NCBI GenBank assembly: GCA_019914945.1
Contig: CM034106.1
Location: 6,014,001-6,078,000, forward strand
Source of the DNA: Typha latifolia
Lineage: Eukaryota > Streptophyta > Magnoliopsida > Poales > Typhaceae
Reading direction: 5' to 3'
Length of the DNA: 64,000 nucleotides
Positions 1-10,538 of the stretch are shown one piece after another. The notes beneath the pieces are model-generated. The model was not told the DNA's origin and did no database searches. It was given only the letters and a program-made list of their open reading frames with translations. The position numbers and the translations under genes were made by a program. How positions within the stretch are numbered: the stretch's first letter is position 1; the number at the start of each line of letters is the position of its first letter.

Positions 1-654
1 CTAGCTAACCTTTGTAAGTCCTTCCAACAAAGCAAGTGCTTCACCGTAGAGGGACTTAGAAACAATAGTTGAGAGATATATATAGAGAACCCCTCTTTAA
101 TCCCCTCGGCCAAACAGCTATAGAACGGTGTTCTCAGCCTGCCAGTGAATGTCTGAATTATCGTTGTATGTACTCTGCAGGCCATTTGAATTAACGGACT
201 TATTTCAAGAGGAGATCCTAGCCACTTCGAATAGTTTCAGACAACGTTCGAATTGAGATCTTAACTAGTTAGTACTTAGCATAAGTATTGCAGATATAAT
301 TCCCGCAATTAAAAGATCGATTTAATATATAGCTGTCAATATCATCATCTACGTACCCAGTTGGTACTTACCACTTGTTCTTCCCATATGATCCTTAAAG
401 TTTATATTCTGCTTGCCAATTGAGTATCCTATAGAAAAATATACATATTGCATTACTACATCATAACGAATTACTCACAGTTACATCAAACACAACTTTC
501 AAAGGACTAATCTGGTGTCTTCTCAACTCCATCAAAAACCAAAATAACCAAAACAAAAGTTATATAAATTAGACTTACACTCAAGGTTTACATTTATACC
601 ATCCGGTGTTAGTAGTAACCCATAATCTAGCACAAATCTCTACGTTAAAAAAGC
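1..654. other. 3' flank of the GDU gene, no gene seen
   Basis: This AT-rich stretch lies downstream of the minus-strand GDU gene. It has no long open frame and no recognisable element. It probably contains the 3' UTR of that gene, but no poly(A) signal could be fixed with confidence. Confidence 0.4.
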
Positions 655-972
655 TTAAGATGGTTGACAGGGTGATGCTCGTTGGCCATGATGAAGTAGA
701 GCGATAGGCTTCGCTATGAACGTGGGCTTATCATCTCCAGCCATGATGACGATAACGCCGGCTTCTGCATCAAACGGAGGAGCAACTGGCTCCGCTTTCG
801 CAGTCGTTGCCGATTCCGAATCCCTACTTGCCGACTTCTTCTGTGAGCAAGCAAGTATTAGGAGGGCGACAACTATGAGGATCAAGACGGCGCCGATTCC
901 TCCAAAGAGATACGGGATTGGAGAATGCAAGAGTTGGGGCTTTGCAGCACCTGATAGACTTCTTGGTCTCAT
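655..972 (-). CDS. GDU: GLUTAMINE DUMPER (GDU) family protein
   Basis: An intronless 105-residue protein. Known members are small plant-specific single-pass membrane proteins that raise amino-acid export when overexpressed and that act with a RING ubiquitin ligase. The hallmarks are visible: an MRP start, PYLFGG at residues 20-25, one hydrophobic segment at about 26-43 ending in LILACS, and the family signature VIMAG at 75-79 followed by DDKP. The frame is open 14 codons further upstream, but the Met at 972 is preferred because family members usually begin with MRP and the extension is basic and low in complexity. The protein is shorter than Arabidopsis GDU1 after VIMAG, so the acidic tail is reduced. 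A TATA-like motif lies about 80 bases upstream. It is the only convincing host gene here. Whether it is expressed cannot be seen. Confidence 0.87.
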   Translation of the reverse strand: MRPRSLSGAAKPQLLHSPIPYLFGGIGAVLILIVVALLILACSQKKSASRDSESATTAKAEPVAPPFDAEAGVIVIMAGDDKPTFIAKPIALLHHGQRASPCQPS

Positions 973-1050
973 TTCCTCCCTCCCTCTCTCTCTCTTCCTT
1001 TGTGTATGCTTCAAATTTGTTGCAGCTTAGAACAATTAATATTGGTTAGA

Positions 1051-1057
1051 ATTTATA
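1051..1057 (-). promoter_or_regulatory. TATA-like box of the GDU gene
   Basis: On the minus strand the motif reads TATAAAT. It lies 79 bases upstream of the chosen start codon, a usual distance for a plant promoter with a 5' UTR of some 50 bases. Confidence 0.5.
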
Positions 1058-1064
1058 GAATTAT

Positions 1065-1086
1065 AGAGAGAGAGAGAGAGAGAGAG
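1065..1086. repeat. (AG)11 microsatellite in the GDU promoter
   Basis: Eleven AG dinucleotides, reading as CT on the coding strand, sit just upstream of the TATA-like box. GA/CT tracts are common in plant core promoters and can bind GAGA-type factors. A second, shorter CT-rich tract (979-1000) lies near the start codon. Confidence 0.8.
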
Positions 1087-1499
1087 TGGGGGTAGATAGG
1101 TTGGAAAATAAATTAATTGACTCTATTTGTTTATTTCGGTAAGCTGAATCACAGTTGGTTTTAAGTGAGTGGGGTTCAGATTTGCTATTTTGGCCCAACG
1201 TGTCATTATAATTAAGGGGACCAATCTAGTGTGACATGTAAAGTTTATCATTAATTTAAAACGTTTCTTTCTGTAGTTATTCTCTTCTTCTTTCTTATTT
1301 TCTTCACTAGATTGAGATGCACACTCGGTTTGAAAATTCTCTTTGATTCTCTTTAATTATTTGATAGCTCAATCAAATTAACCATACTTACAATTTTAAC
1401 TAGGATGCTGATATGACCATTTTATTCTTATATAAATTATTTAAAATGGATTGATTGTTAGGATCCAACAATGCATTCTGAATTTTTAGTAGGTATTTA

Positions 1500-2900
1500 C
1501 ATTTTTATCTCCTATAATTAGGTAATAAATTTACTTTACCTCTTATAGTTTCATTTATGTTATTTTACACTCATTTTACATGCATATAACCTATAGTGAA
1601 ACCATTTTTGTTATCATATTTGATCAATTTAGAGGTCGAATTTGAATATACGAACTAGAGACAATATTTATAAATAATTTAGTAAATTTTTTAACGCATC
1701 TAAATTAGGGCTGTCAAAAAAGCTCGTGGGCTCATGAGGCTCGCGAGCTTGGCTTGTTTAGAGTTCGACTTGAGCTCTAAATGAGTTGAACCGAGCTAAC
1801 TTTTTAAGCTCAAATATATTATCGAACCAAGCCGAGCCAGCATTGGCTTATGGCTCGGCTCGATTTAGCTATATATATAACATATTTAGAACAATTAGAT
1901 CTTAGATCCAACAGATAATATGATGAGTATATAAGCTAAAACCCTAGTCTTTCTAATACCCATCCCCAAACTCTCTTGGTTGAAACCCATCTCCACTGCC
2001 ATCGAAACCATCTCCATCTCCAAGCTCCAAACCCTCCGAAAAAACAGCACCTTCTTCCTCTTAACTCTACATCGGGAATCTAACATTGAGATCGCTATCA
2101 TTCTCTCCGACCATTAATCATTCTTAAAAGATTCGGTTTGGGTGCATTCATCGGAGTCTAGAGCTTGCCAGAGAAGAAGAAAGTCACAAGAAAGGTGTCC
2201 ATGCTCCATGTCCCTTGCTTCCTCTACGCCGAAGAGAACATCTCCTCGTCATCCACCACCTACGACATACCTGTCTCTGCCCTTGGACCTCAAGACCCTT
2301 GGGAACTTTGATCTTTTGCTAGAAAATGGTGCCTTAGGCTCGGTCGAGGAGTAGAGGTGTTAGTGGAGGTTGGGAATATTGGGGATGTGATGGAATTGAC
2401 GATGGTGGATATGGGTGAGGTATGTCTCGATTTGGCAGCATGAGAAGAGGTTAGAACAGTCTGTCCTAATCTAGGTTGTCGAGTCTGCATCGCACAACGC
2501 TATCGTCAGGATCCTGAAGCTGCATATAGTAGATTACTTATAAGCTGTCGAGTTGAGCTTGAGCCTAAAAGATCTACCTTTCGAGCCGGTGAGCTGAGCT
2601 CGCTCAAACTCGGCTCATTTACATTCTTAATTTAAACTAATACTGATTAAATTTCAGATAATAAATATATAAAAAATATATACATATATTTAATATATTT
2701 TGATGGGTTAGAAAATTTATTCAATTATTTGCAACTATATATTTAATAAGTATTTTCAAATAATCACTAGGTTGGTCAAATAGGATAAAAAAAGTAATGA
2801 TTTCAGTTTGAATATAATAATAAGTGTCTAAAGTGACATAAATGAAATTATTGTGTGATGAAATGAATGTAAGCCTAATAACCTTAATTGGTGAAATTTG
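1500..2900. repeat. Foldback element, arms split by a hAT-like insertion
   Basis: The sequence at about 1545-1650 is an imperfect inverted copy of about 2770-2870. Both arms contain TTTCATTTATGT, and then a gAAAcCATTnnTTnTTATC stretch in the same order when one arm is reverse-complemented. The hAT-like element at 1706..2629 lies between the arms. The simplest reading is an older inverted-repeat element later hit by the hAT-like one. Outer borders are approximate. Confidence 0.45.
1706..2629. mobile_element. Non-autonomous hAT-like DNA transposon, copy 1
   Basis: The ends are imperfect inverted repeats: TAGGGCTGTCAAAAAAGCTC at the left and, reading inward from the right, TAAGAATGTAAATGAGC. 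Flanking 8-bp sequences atctaaat and atttaaac match at 6 of 8 positions, as expected for an old hAT target duplication. Both subterminal regions are dense in GAGCC and GCTCG motifs. No transposase is present. Confidence 0.6.
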
Positions 2901-3494
2901 ATAGGCATTTGATCATATATCTATTAACTTTTATGGCCACCTCTTTGGGAATATTCCAAGACTATTCCTTTAAAACTGTTCACAATGTCATAAATATAGT
3001 ATTTATTGAATATTTTTACCTATTCTTCTTTAAAAGCAAGGGTATGCTATGATTGCAGTTGTGTTCACATTATGTCACCATGATCCATAGACAAGCAATG
3101 GACATCATCCATCATCCCCAAGCTGGAGACACATCATCCATTAACCCCACTCTCCACTTCCGAGCCACCGCGTATCCAAACGACCAAATCGCAATAATTA
3201 AAGGTGATCATATTTTCCTTCGTCAAAGATTTACTACTGCAGCTTAAATTGAACACTTTGAAGTATAAAGCCCCAAGTAATTGTCTACTTTTCTTTTTCT
3301 CAAGAATGGTAAGTTAATCTCAAGAGTATTTGCATTGTAGGACAAGATAAAAAAATATTGCTGGCCTTCTACTTCACTGATTAAGCTCTCGGGGCAATTG
3401 ATTAATATGCATTAAAGTGTGGGATTACTTTAGGAAATTTATACAAAATTTCCTACCTTATGTGTCAATTTCTAGTTGTTCTCTTTATTCGGTA
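2901..3494. other. No gene seen
   Basis: AT-rich intergenic sequence with one short unsupported open frame and no recognised repeat. Confidence 0.4.
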
Positions 3495-3725
3495 TTTTAT
3501 TTAGATCTTTTGAACTATTATTATTTTGTGCATGCATTCCCTAAACTTCCTTTTTACCACATACATCCTTAGATCTAAAATATTTTTTGGTTTAGAAATC
3601 CGTATATATAGTTAATTTTTTTAAGTATATTCTTAGTTTATGGGGGTATATATGGATAATAAAAAAAATTTAGGGTGTGTATTTGAAAAATAATAATATT
3701 TTAGGAGTCTAAGTGAAATTATCTC
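3495..3725. repeat. Short foldback element (MITE-like)
   Basis: The left arm (about 3500-3560) and the reverse complement of the right arm (about 3660-3715) share TTAGA, then CTATTATTATTTT against ATATTATTATTTT, then the CCCTAAA block. No open frame is present. The target duplication could not be fixed. The inner sequence resembles the element at 62158..62415 in style but not clearly in sequence. Confidence 0.5.
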
Positions 3726-3859
3726 ATTTTATTTATTAATAAATATTGTGTTTTATATTGTAGAAGAGATGGTTTTCTTGGTGTGAACTATTGGATTTAA
3801 ATTTGAGAATACTCGTATATCATAAGCCCTTTTAACCATCATAAGCCTTTTTATGTATT

Positions 3860-4625
3860 AACCAAGCTTAGCTTGGCTCGATAGGTATTTTATTCTGGCT
3901 CGAGCTCAATTCGCGTTAGAAGAGCTCAGCCCTCAGCTCGACTGGAGTCCGGTTCAATGACGCTTGAGCTCGACTTGCCAACTCCTGGACTGAATGGGAT
4001 GGAAACTAGAGAGGGTCACCGCAGATGTCGCCTTTGTGATGAAGAAAGATATGGTCGTTGTCGGTGTCGCCTCGATGGTGAAGATGGGGTTTCAATGAAG
4101 ACAAGAGAGGGTCATCGTTGGTGCCTCAGTGGTGAAGATGGGGTTTCCATAAAGATTAGAAAGGGCTGCCGTCCTTAATGGTGAAATGGAGATGATCACC
4201 ATCGATGGTTAAGAAGAGTTTCAATGGAGACTAGAGAGGGTCGTCGTCGGTTCTTCATTGGTAAAGATGGAAACGGTCACTGTCGTTGTTGCCTCTATGG
4301 TGAAGATGGGGTTTCTATGGAGACTAGAGAGGGTCACCGTTGGTGCGTCGGTGGTGAAGATGGAGATGGTCGCTTGTCGGTGACCGGTGGTGACTTGGTG
4401 ACTAGTGAGGCAGTGAAGATAGAGTGTCGGTGGAGACTACATAGGGTTTGGGGTTAGGGAAGGTCTGAAGTCCAACAATTTTTGGGGAGAAGCTAGGGTT
4501 TCTTCTTTATTTAGAGAGATCATATCAACCATTCGATCTAAGATCTAATGGTTCATGTATGCATGTATGTATATATATATATATATACAAGCCTAATTAA
4601 GCCGAGCCTGGGTGAACTAGTTAAT
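3860..4625. mobile_element. hAT-like element, copy 2, with internal repeats
   Basis: The left end is rich in AGCTTGGCTCG and GGCTCGAGCTC motifs and the right end carries AAGCCGAGCC, the same kind of subterminal sequence as the element at 1706..2629. The interior holds five irregularly spaced copies of a GAGACTAGAGAGGGTCACCG-like unit at about 3999, 4094, 4148, 4223 and 4316. These give two short open frames that look like a repeat effect and not a gene. The terminal bases and target duplication were not found. Confidence 0.45.
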
Positions 4626-4890
4626 TTTTGGTTCTATAGTCTATGTGCGCATCCATAATAGTTTGGTGCGCATCCAGGCACAAAGAAACACATATAACTT
4701 ATATGTTAGCAGGGTTGTGGGTTTGATAAATAAGTCACTTGTGCACCCAAGTGTGTCAACCGAGCTTTGTGTATAATTGACTTATCAGGTGCATACCTAA
4801 CAGGCTGAACAAAAGAAGAAAATTCTGAATCAACTTCAAAATTCAAATTTCCTTATATGATTCTTCTAGAGTGAAACAAGAATGTTCTAT
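4626..4890. other. Short spacer, no gene seen
   Basis: This sequence lies between the hAT-like element and the solo LTR. No feature was recognised. Confidence 0.4.
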
Positions 4891-5667
4891 TGTTACGATC
4901 CGACCATGTGGGTTAAGTCAAGTCAAGTCTGTTTATTTTTTTAATTATTTCATAATATAAGCATTTTAGGCAAGTCTAATTTAGTCATGTGAGCCATTAA
5001 GGAAAGTCGAAATAAGTCATAACAGCCCTTAAGACAAGTCTAGTTAAGGTAAGTCTAAATAAGTCATGACAGCACTTAAGGCAAATCTAATTAAGTCAAG
5101 TAAGTATTTAAAACAAATCCAATTAAGTCATGTAAGCCTTTAAGATAAATCATAATTCGAGTCGTGTTAGCCTCTAGGGCTAAGTCTGAGTAGGACTCAT
5201 TATAGCACACCTCTATATATAGAGGGGTAGGGCTTCTTTATTATTCATCCAATAATCCAAGCATCCAAGCATTGATAATTAATTGAGTTTAATTATTTTT
5301 TTTATTATTGCATTTATCATTTTATCGTAGCCGTTAGATCGTTTTTACCTTTCTAGGAGTAGATTATAGCCGTAGAATCTTCAAAGCTTCCAAACCTAGC
5401 CACCACCTTCCTCCAATAGCCACCCTACTTTACGGCCGTTCACCACCAACCTTGGTTATCCGCCACCCTCCGACGATTGCCGCAACATCGAATATTTATC
5501 GTTCTGCCCTATTCTGATCTATCTCCATGATTTTATTTTTAGCTTTTCATCCTAACTTCCGATTTAGGTGAAACTAAAGCCATTAGAACCCTAGCTCACG
5601 AAGCTACTACCACTTAAATTTTCATAATTTTCTTCCTTCCAAATCGGTCCAAATCTGATTCGTAACA
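4891..5667 (+). mobile_element. Solo LTR of a Ty3/gypsy-type element
   Basis: The 777-bp segment starts TGTTACGA and ends TCGTAACA, a perfect 8-bp terminal inverted repeat. It is flanked by tctat and actat (4 of 5). No coding region adjoins it, so it is a solo LTR. Its 3' half is clearly homologous to the solo LTR at 8338..9190. Positions about 4910-5180 are a degenerate series of AAGTC-containing units. Confidence 0.75.
5211..5224 (+). promoter_or_regulatory. LTR TATA box inside a 14-bp palindrome
   Basis: CTCTATATATAGAG is a perfect palindrome in the middle of the solo LTR, at the place expected for the core promoter. The related LTR has CCTATAAATAGG at the matching place. Confidence 0.55.
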
Positions 5668-6559
5668 ACTATCACACTTATAAAAGCATACTAGAGCTCA
5701 AAAAAACTTAGAGAAACTCAATGGGAGATTCAAGATAAAATATTTGAGAGTTCTATCTTTCTCAAGAAGCTTATTTTTTTATCAAAGTCATGAACAACTT
5801 TCTTTTGTCCATTGCTTGAAGTTTTACTACCAATTACTAAAGCAACGGAGACATGGACTAACACTTAGATGAACTGTATAAAGGACTTCTACTACCAGTT
5901 CCCTGGAGTTCTACTACCAATGTACTATGAACCAGACCGCAAAGACATTCTAATCATGAGTGGTTAATTGAAACAGACTTTGAGGAAGAGACATGGACCA
6001 ACACATAGATGAACTGTATAAATGGTTGTAAGTACTTCTGGTTTCTACTAATGATATGATACAATTTATCTAGTTTAGGTGGAATAAACCACTTGATATA
6101 TTGAGATGATTTCCATGTTAAAAATAATCATGTTATTGTATTTGTCATGCTTTGCCTTTTCCTACTCTTATTCTACTTTACATATTCTACTCTTATTTGG
6201 ATTTTTCTCTCACTAATTTGAGTTTCATTTTCATAGTTAGAGTAAACAAAAAGAGTACTATTCGGATTTCATCTCATATTCTATTTCGACTTTCAAAGTT
6301 CTATTCTTAATCAATTTTCTAAACGTAGTGAAATTTGATTTTTCTAAACAAATTCGAATTTTAATTTTTGACATTGAATTTTGACTTGGTCTTTTATTTT
6401 TTCTATCTCTAAGTTTTGTTAAACTAAAAATCCTATCTCCCCATGAATTATGATTTTTCTTTTTTACATTTATCGTCATTATTATCTTAATTTCATGTTA
6501 AATATTTCTTTATGTTCCTTATTTATGCATTTAATAATGTTTTCTTGTAAATTTCCCAA
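5668..6559. other. No gene; one short direct repeat
   Basis: AT-rich sequence. A unit of about 36 bp containing AGACATGGACnAACAC and GATGAACTGTATAAA occurs twice, at about 5848 and 5987. Nothing else was recognised. Confidence 0.4.
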
Positions 6560-6905
6560 GAAAACAAAGGCTGGTTTATATTAAAGAAAATTTCAAATAA
6601 TACCGAGTAATTACATGGATTAATTACATGTTGTGTTAAATTTAAATTTTCGTGCATTTTAAATAATAGTTTCATATTTTCTAAATTAACTTTGTCCCAT
6701 TCCTTTAATATGACATTTTAAAATTAAACATGACAGTTTTCAATCCGTTGATTTTATAAGATTTAACATTTGGATGCAATTTTAGTATTTTAGTAGCTTG
6801 ATTTGATCGTATTTTGATGAAATCACCGTTTTGATATATTTCTAAGATATTTTGGAGGCTTAATTTGGTTCTATAAATAAATTAATCTGATGACCGATTT
6901 AAATT
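6560..6905 (+). repeat. Dispersed repeat, inverted copy at 33345
   Basis: Reverse-complementing 33345..33640 gives the same series of blocks in the same order, including TATTTTCTAAATTA near the left and TTTAATTTGGTTCTATAA near the right. The copies are diverged and have no open frame. They point in opposite directions about 27 kb apart. Confidence 0.55.
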
Positions 6906-7423
6906 AATCTATCTAGCAAATGATTGGGTCTGGCTCGCTGTTTATTTTTTATAATTTTTTGTAGATTAATAGAAAGAGAGGGCTTTAACATTCATATAAT
7001 TAAAATATAGCTTGTTATTTTGCTTTTTAGTTTAATTACACAAGCCAGAGCATATAGTACAATAAGATATATATTGTGACACCATGCATGTCATCATCAT
7101 CCACACATTGGTAGTACAATAATCGACAAAGCGTCGAACACGTAGCATTGCTGTCTGTAATCCGCACTCAGCCACTTCCTAGCAATAACCGCATCCAACA
7201 AGAAACAACCCAAACACAACAAATTAGACAACTTTTTTTTTTCAAAGATCCACAGCAATTACTTAACAATGCGTTACATGCGATGGAGACATGGGAACAA
7301 CTAAGAAATTAAGGGTTTGTATGTCCCACTCCTTCTAGACAAACTGAAAAGTTGCACCAAAAAAGTTTGAAGAAAGAGATTGGACCATCGTTCCATTCTT
7401 CTTTTTATTTGGGAAACGGAAGA
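6906..7423. other. No gene seen
   Basis: AT-rich sequence without recognised features. Confidence 0.4.
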
Positions 7424-8183
7424 TAGGGGTGTTAAAATAAACTAGCGGCTCGGATTCGGCTCCGTTAGCTTGATCTGAACCGAGCCTTGAGCCTGATTAT
7501 TTTAAGGCTCAATTTGAATTTTGAGCCAAGCTTGAGCCGAAGCCAGCTCACTCAGGCTCAACTTAAATATAATATTTATTAATATTATATATATATTATA
7601 TAAATATATTTATAACTATTAGATCTTTATTTAATGACTACAATTATCCTATCTCTACCTAATCCTAACCCTAAATCTAATAAAAGTACTCCCAATAAAC
7701 CCAACGCCTAATCTCTTACTCATTCCTCTTCCTCCTCCATCGACCAATTCATCCAGTCTCTTCCGATGGCCTCCTACTCTATCGGTGTTAGCCTCCTCTA
7801 TCATCATCAGCCCCGGTGTCAGTATCCTCATCTTTCTCCTCTATCGCCTCCTCAACTTCCTCTTCTGTCGCCTCCTCCTCCATCGATAAGCCGCCTCCTC
7901 CTCCTTCGGCAACCCGCCACCCCCACCATCTTCTCCTCCTCCACCTCCTCATCCCGCCTCCTTGTACTCCATCGACAAGTCACTGCCGCCTTCTCCTTTT
8001 CGTCGGCCTTCTTTTCCTCCATCCTCCTCATCCGGCCTTGGCAAGCTGCCTCCTCCTCATTTGACAAGCCGCCGCCCCCCGTCTCCTCCGCCTTCTCCCC
8101 CTCCTTCTCTAATCAAGGTCGAGCTTAGCTTGGACTTGGGTCTAGCTCGGCTAGAGCTCAAGTCGAGTTGAGCTTGGACTCTT
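7424..8183. mobile_element. hAT-like element, copy 3, joined to broken gypsy C
   Basis: The left end TAGGGGTGTTAAA is typical of plant hAT non-autonomous elements and is followed by GGCTCGG/GAGCC-rich sequence. The right end is rich in GAGCTTGGAC and GCTCGGCTAGAGCTC motifs but lacks the last few bases of a mirror-image terminus, and it runs straight into gypsy coding sequence. The middle (about 7700-8120) is a TCC/TCT-rich tract. It is open in several frames only because of its composition. Confidence 0.5.
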
Positions 8184-8337
8184 GACGGATCGTGCTCAAT
8201 GGTGAACAGTTTTGTGAAATTGGCTAAAGCAAGGACCAGGGTAGAGATCATTGCCTTCTTCATGGCTTCGAATGCTTCTCTTGCTTTGTCCATCCAAGTG
8301 AATGCACCCTTCCACAGCAAGGCCGTGAGGGGAGCCA
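8184..8337 (-). pseudogene. Element C reverse transcriptase, thumb fragment
   Basis: The translation contains the block PLTALLWKGAFTW and EAFEAMKKAM, then LALANFTKLFTIEHD, which is the end of the gypsy reverse transcriptase before the RNase H Asp. It continues the fragment at 9191..10250. When the solo LTR and one target copy between them are removed, the codons read YGNIAAPLT without interruption. It ends where the hAT-like element begins. Confidence 0.8.
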
Positions 8338-9190
8338 TGATGCAAACTGAGTCAGATCGGATCACATCAAGGGGAGATTAGGCTCAATGGATTGAGTCTA
8401 GTTATCTTATTTACTTATTTGTTTTAGTTAAAGCTTTAGTAGGACATGATTTTATTTAATTAGCTAAATGTAGCTCTGTGCAATTTTGGGAAAATATTTG
8501 CAGAATATTCTAAAGACGTCAGAATAATATTAAACTAGCTAGATAAGATCGTCAACCTCTAGATCTACAACTTTCATATTCAAAACATCTCCAGATTCAG
8601 AATCTATCTGTGCTGAAATAAATGATTAATCTAACAAAGATAAGGAAAGCTGATTAAGTCAAGTTAGTTAGTTAGCTTTATCTTATTATTTTGAATTTCA
8701 AATAAATTGGATAATCCACATGTGGATCTGATCTACTAAATATTTTTACTCCTATAAATAGGAGTGGACATGTGTTGATAATAATCATTAACTAGAATTA
8801 ATTGGAAGAAATCTGAATTTAGCGAGTTATTATTTTCATTCTTATCTTTTATCTAGCTATTAGATCGTTTTATCTTTCTAGGAGTAGATCATAGTCATAG
8901 AACCTCCAACACTTTCAAATCCTAGACACCACCTTCCTCAAGCATCCACCCTACTTACGGTCGTCCACCACCACCCTTGGCCGTCTGCCACCCTCCAACG
9001 ACCGCCGCAACGTCGAATATTTACTGTTCTGCCCTCTCTGACCTATCTCCACTATTTTATTTATATCTTTTCATCCCGACTTCCAATTTAAGTGAAACTA
9101 GAGCCATTGGAACCCTAACTCATGAGGCTACCTCCACTAAATTTTTTTAATTTTCTTATGATCGAATTGGTCCAGATCTACTCCATAACA
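8338..9190 (+). mobile_element. Solo LTR inserted in element C reverse transcriptase
   Basis: The 853-bp segment begins TGATGCAAAC and ends CCATAACA. It is flanked by agcca and agccg, and the uninterrupted codons show that agccg was the original target. Its right half is homologous to the solo LTR at 4891..5667. A CTCCTATAAATAGGAG core at about 8751-8766 is the probable LTR promoter. The orientation is taken from the TATA motif and from agreement with the other solo LTR. Confidence 0.85.
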
Positions 9191-10250
9191 AGCCGCAATA
9201 TTGCCATAGTTCGCCACAAATCGATGGTAGTAGCCGGTTAAGCCGAGGAAGCCATAGCTCCTTAGTAGTTTTAGGCAGCAGCCATTCTACTATGCTTTGG
9301 ATCTTCTTAGGGTCAGCTTCCACGCCACCTTTAGATATGATATGGCCCAAGTAGTCAATCCTTCGCTGCCCCCATGAACACTTGGAGTCATTGGCCTTCA
9401 ATTTGTGTTGCCATAATTGGCCAAGTACCGTCCGAAGATGCCACAAGTGCTCCTTCCACGTGCGGCTGTATACCAATATGTCATCAAAGAATATCAGCAC
9501 ATATTGCCTCAAATGAGGCCTAAATATATCATTCATTAAGCTCTAAAAGGTGACAGGAGCATTGGTAAGACCAAAGGGCATAATGAGAAACTCGTAGTGC
9601 CCATCATGTGTTCGAAACGCCGTCTAGTGCACATTGGACGGTTTCACTCTGATTTGATAGTATCCCACCCTCAAACCAAGATTTGAAAAGTAGCATACAC
9701 CCGCCAATTCATCTAGCAACTCTTCGATTACCAGTATGAAATACCGGTCCTTGACGGTGATGGAATTGAGAGCTCGGTAGTCCATGCAAAACTATCACGA
9801 TCCATCCTTCTTCTGCACGAGCAAAACCAGTGAAGAATAGGTGTTTCGAGTTGGTCTTATCACCCCTCTAGATATCATCTCTTGGACCATCTTCGTTATA
9901 GCCTCCTTTTGAATGAATGAGTATCAATATGAACTAACATTTGCTAGACACGCCCTGGATGTGATCTCGCTATGATGATCTTACATCTTATGTGGTCGAA
10001 TACATCTTCAAATTCCTACAAAATAGCCTTTAAGTCAGCGGGCAAATGCGTTGGATCATCCATGTCTTTAATCCCCTAGATGAGTTGCATGAGGTACCTA
10101 TGGCACCTGGGTTTTGGCAACCCTTCTAGGGACTGTAGTGCCCCTTGCTTCTTTGCTTGACGTGGCTAGTAGATGGATCGGTTGGCCTTTATAGCTGAAC
10201 TCTATCACCATGGTGGTGAAGTCGAAGGTGACCGGTCCAAAATCTTGAAG
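9191..10250 (-). pseudogene. Element C reverse transcriptase, main part
   Basis: Reading from 10250 down, blocks of a gypsy reverse transcriptase appear in order: [39 protein letters not shown], then an intact catalytic FFDDILVYSR at about 9490, followed by KCSWG, YLGHIIS and GGVEADPKKI. Stops interrupt the first half, and the region upstream of ALNS is hard to read. Unlike A1 and A2 in this window, element C keeps both catalytic Asp residues of the FFDD box. Confidence 0.85.
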
Positions 10251-10538
10251 CTACTGCACCCCAAGCACCAAGTTAGTTCCTCGTAGAGCCAACGTATATA
10301 GATCAATTCGAAAGATATGGCCTTGAATTTGCAGTTGGTCCTTGCAGCTTATGCCCTCCATTCTCAACATGGTGCCATCACCAATAGCCATATCGAAGCC
10401 ATTAGAAGGCTCCGACTCCAATCCCAAATGCCTCGCCATCTGAGAATCCACAAAATTGTGGGTACTTCCTGAATCAATAAGAATTAGGACTTTATCCTTC
10501 TTGATCGTACCTTCAACTTGAAGAGTTTTCAGAGTCAT
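10251..10538 (-). pseudogene. Element C aspartic protease
   Basis: A 95-residue open stretch holds the retroviral-type protease. The catalytic LIDSGSTHNF lies at about residues 20-29, followed by MAIGDGTMLR and the ALRGTNLVLG flap-like block. It lies in frame order between the zinc knuckle of gag and reverse transcriptase. The active-site DSG is intact, but the polyprotein around it is broken. Confidence 0.85.

Noticed and set aside
3957..4457. Two frames beginning MTLEL and METREG with internal repeats
   Set aside because: They follow the repeat series of a hAT-like element. Units are irregular and stops intervene.
7766..8128. A 120-codon Ser/Pro-rich frame
   Set aside because: It lies in a TCC-rich tract inside a hAT-like element and is open in four frames at once, so there is no coding signal.
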